From: Larus michahellis
Taxonomy: Eukaryota > Chordata > Aves > Charadriiformes > Laridae
Assembly (NCBI RefSeq): GCF_964199755.1
Contig: NC_133896.1
Coordinates: 89,946,215 to 90,010,214, forward strand
Reading direction: 5' to 3'
DNA: 64,000 nt
The notes under the pieces were generated by a model. That model had not been told where the DNA came from. It saw only the letters and a program-made list of their open reading frames with translations, and ran no database searches. The position numbers were made by a program, and so were the translations under genes. Each line of letters begins with the position of its first letter. The first letter of the stretch is position 1. This document shows positions 63,557-64,000 of the stretch, piece after piece.

Positions 63557-64000
63557 GTAAGTAGTGAATGCTGGCAAGACAGTTTCATTTCATGAATGTG
63601 GTAAGAAAGCCTGATCTGCTTGCTGCATTTTGTCATCTGGTATGTTTTCAGTAAAGACTTGATCCAGATCACACTGAATAAGTTCAGATCTGTGTGTTGA
63701 CTTCAGTGTGGTTTAGACCAGACCCTTAAAGTTGTCACTCTTAATCCTAACATACTCAAATCAATTTGCTGATCTTTAACATTGCTAAAAAAACCCCCTG
63801 ACCTCCAAAGCCTATGTTGGGTGTTTGGGCTTCTTTTTTTAAGAAAAGTAATCTGTCCCATCTACTTAAATATATTTTGTCTGTTTCTTCCAACTTTTGT
63901 AATTTCAGGCATATCTTTAAAGCTCACCCTCCCCTTTTTTCCCTTTAAGGGTAACATAGTTCTAGGATATGCTGTATGAACATAAATTACAGAATGTTAG
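63557..64000 (+). other. SCUBE1: Start of SCUBE1 intron 3
   Basis: The donor GTAAGT is followed by intronic sequence to the window edge. Within it, 63660-63731 (GTTGACTTCAGTGTGGTTTA, then GACCAGACCCTTAAAG) resembles the amniote-age relic that carries TTGACTTCAGTGGGCTTTGG followed by ATCAGGCCCTTA. No exon was seen here. Confidence 0.75.

Noticed and set aside
1..64000. CRISPR arrays, operons, riboswitches, tRNA or rRNA genes
   Set aside because: The sequence is vertebrate. No spaced direct-repeat arrays were seen, and no cloverleaf or ribosomal RNA sequence was recognised by eye.

Overview
The window looks like a piece of a bird nuclear genome. It carries 5'-truncated CR1 LINEs with the typical tail made of repeats like ATTCTATG and GTGATTCT, and a solo endogenous-retrovirus LTR of a kind common in birds. 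Interspersed repeats are otherwise sparse, and a GC-rich CpG island sits at a gene start. The species cannot be named from the sequence.

One protein-coding gene can be supported: the 5' part of SCUBE1 on the + strand (secreted multi-EGF, CUB-domain protein). Exon 1 (start codon 29411, signal peptide, donor after 29498), exon 2 (32302-32424, first calcium-binding EGF module) and exon 3 (63428-63556, second calcium-binding EGF module) splice together cleanly. Every junction is phase 1, so each EGF module is a symmetric cassette. Intron 1 is 2.8 kb and intron 2 is 31.0 kb. The rest of the gene lies beyond the right edge.

Layout: 1-28.4 kb is intergenic DNA upstream of SCUBE1, with a minus-strand solo LTR (3.5-4.1 kb), a 1.3 kb minus-strand CR1 with broken reverse-transcriptase frames (6.8-8.1 kb) and several very old repeat relics. 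The span 28.4-29.6 kb is the CpG-island promoter. Intron 1 (29.5-32.3 kb) holds a second GC-rich patch. Intron 2 (32.4-63.4 kb) has a third CpG-rich islet just after exon 2, homopolymer and G4-type tracts, further relics, a short CR1 fragment (51.0 kb) and a 0.87 kb plus-strand CR1 (56.9-57.7 kb). That CR1 abuts a near-perfect 24-bp inverted repeat.

I found no CRISPR array, operon, tRNA, rRNA or other gene. Most open frames in the window are chance frames in intergenic, intronic or CpG-island DNA. I did not find a new biological system. The most distinctive local structures are the inverted repeat fused to the CR1 5' end, the CpG islets inside the first two introns, and a set of amniote-age repeat relics. 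Repeat family names and conserved-element suggestions come from memory of consensus sequences and were not searched.
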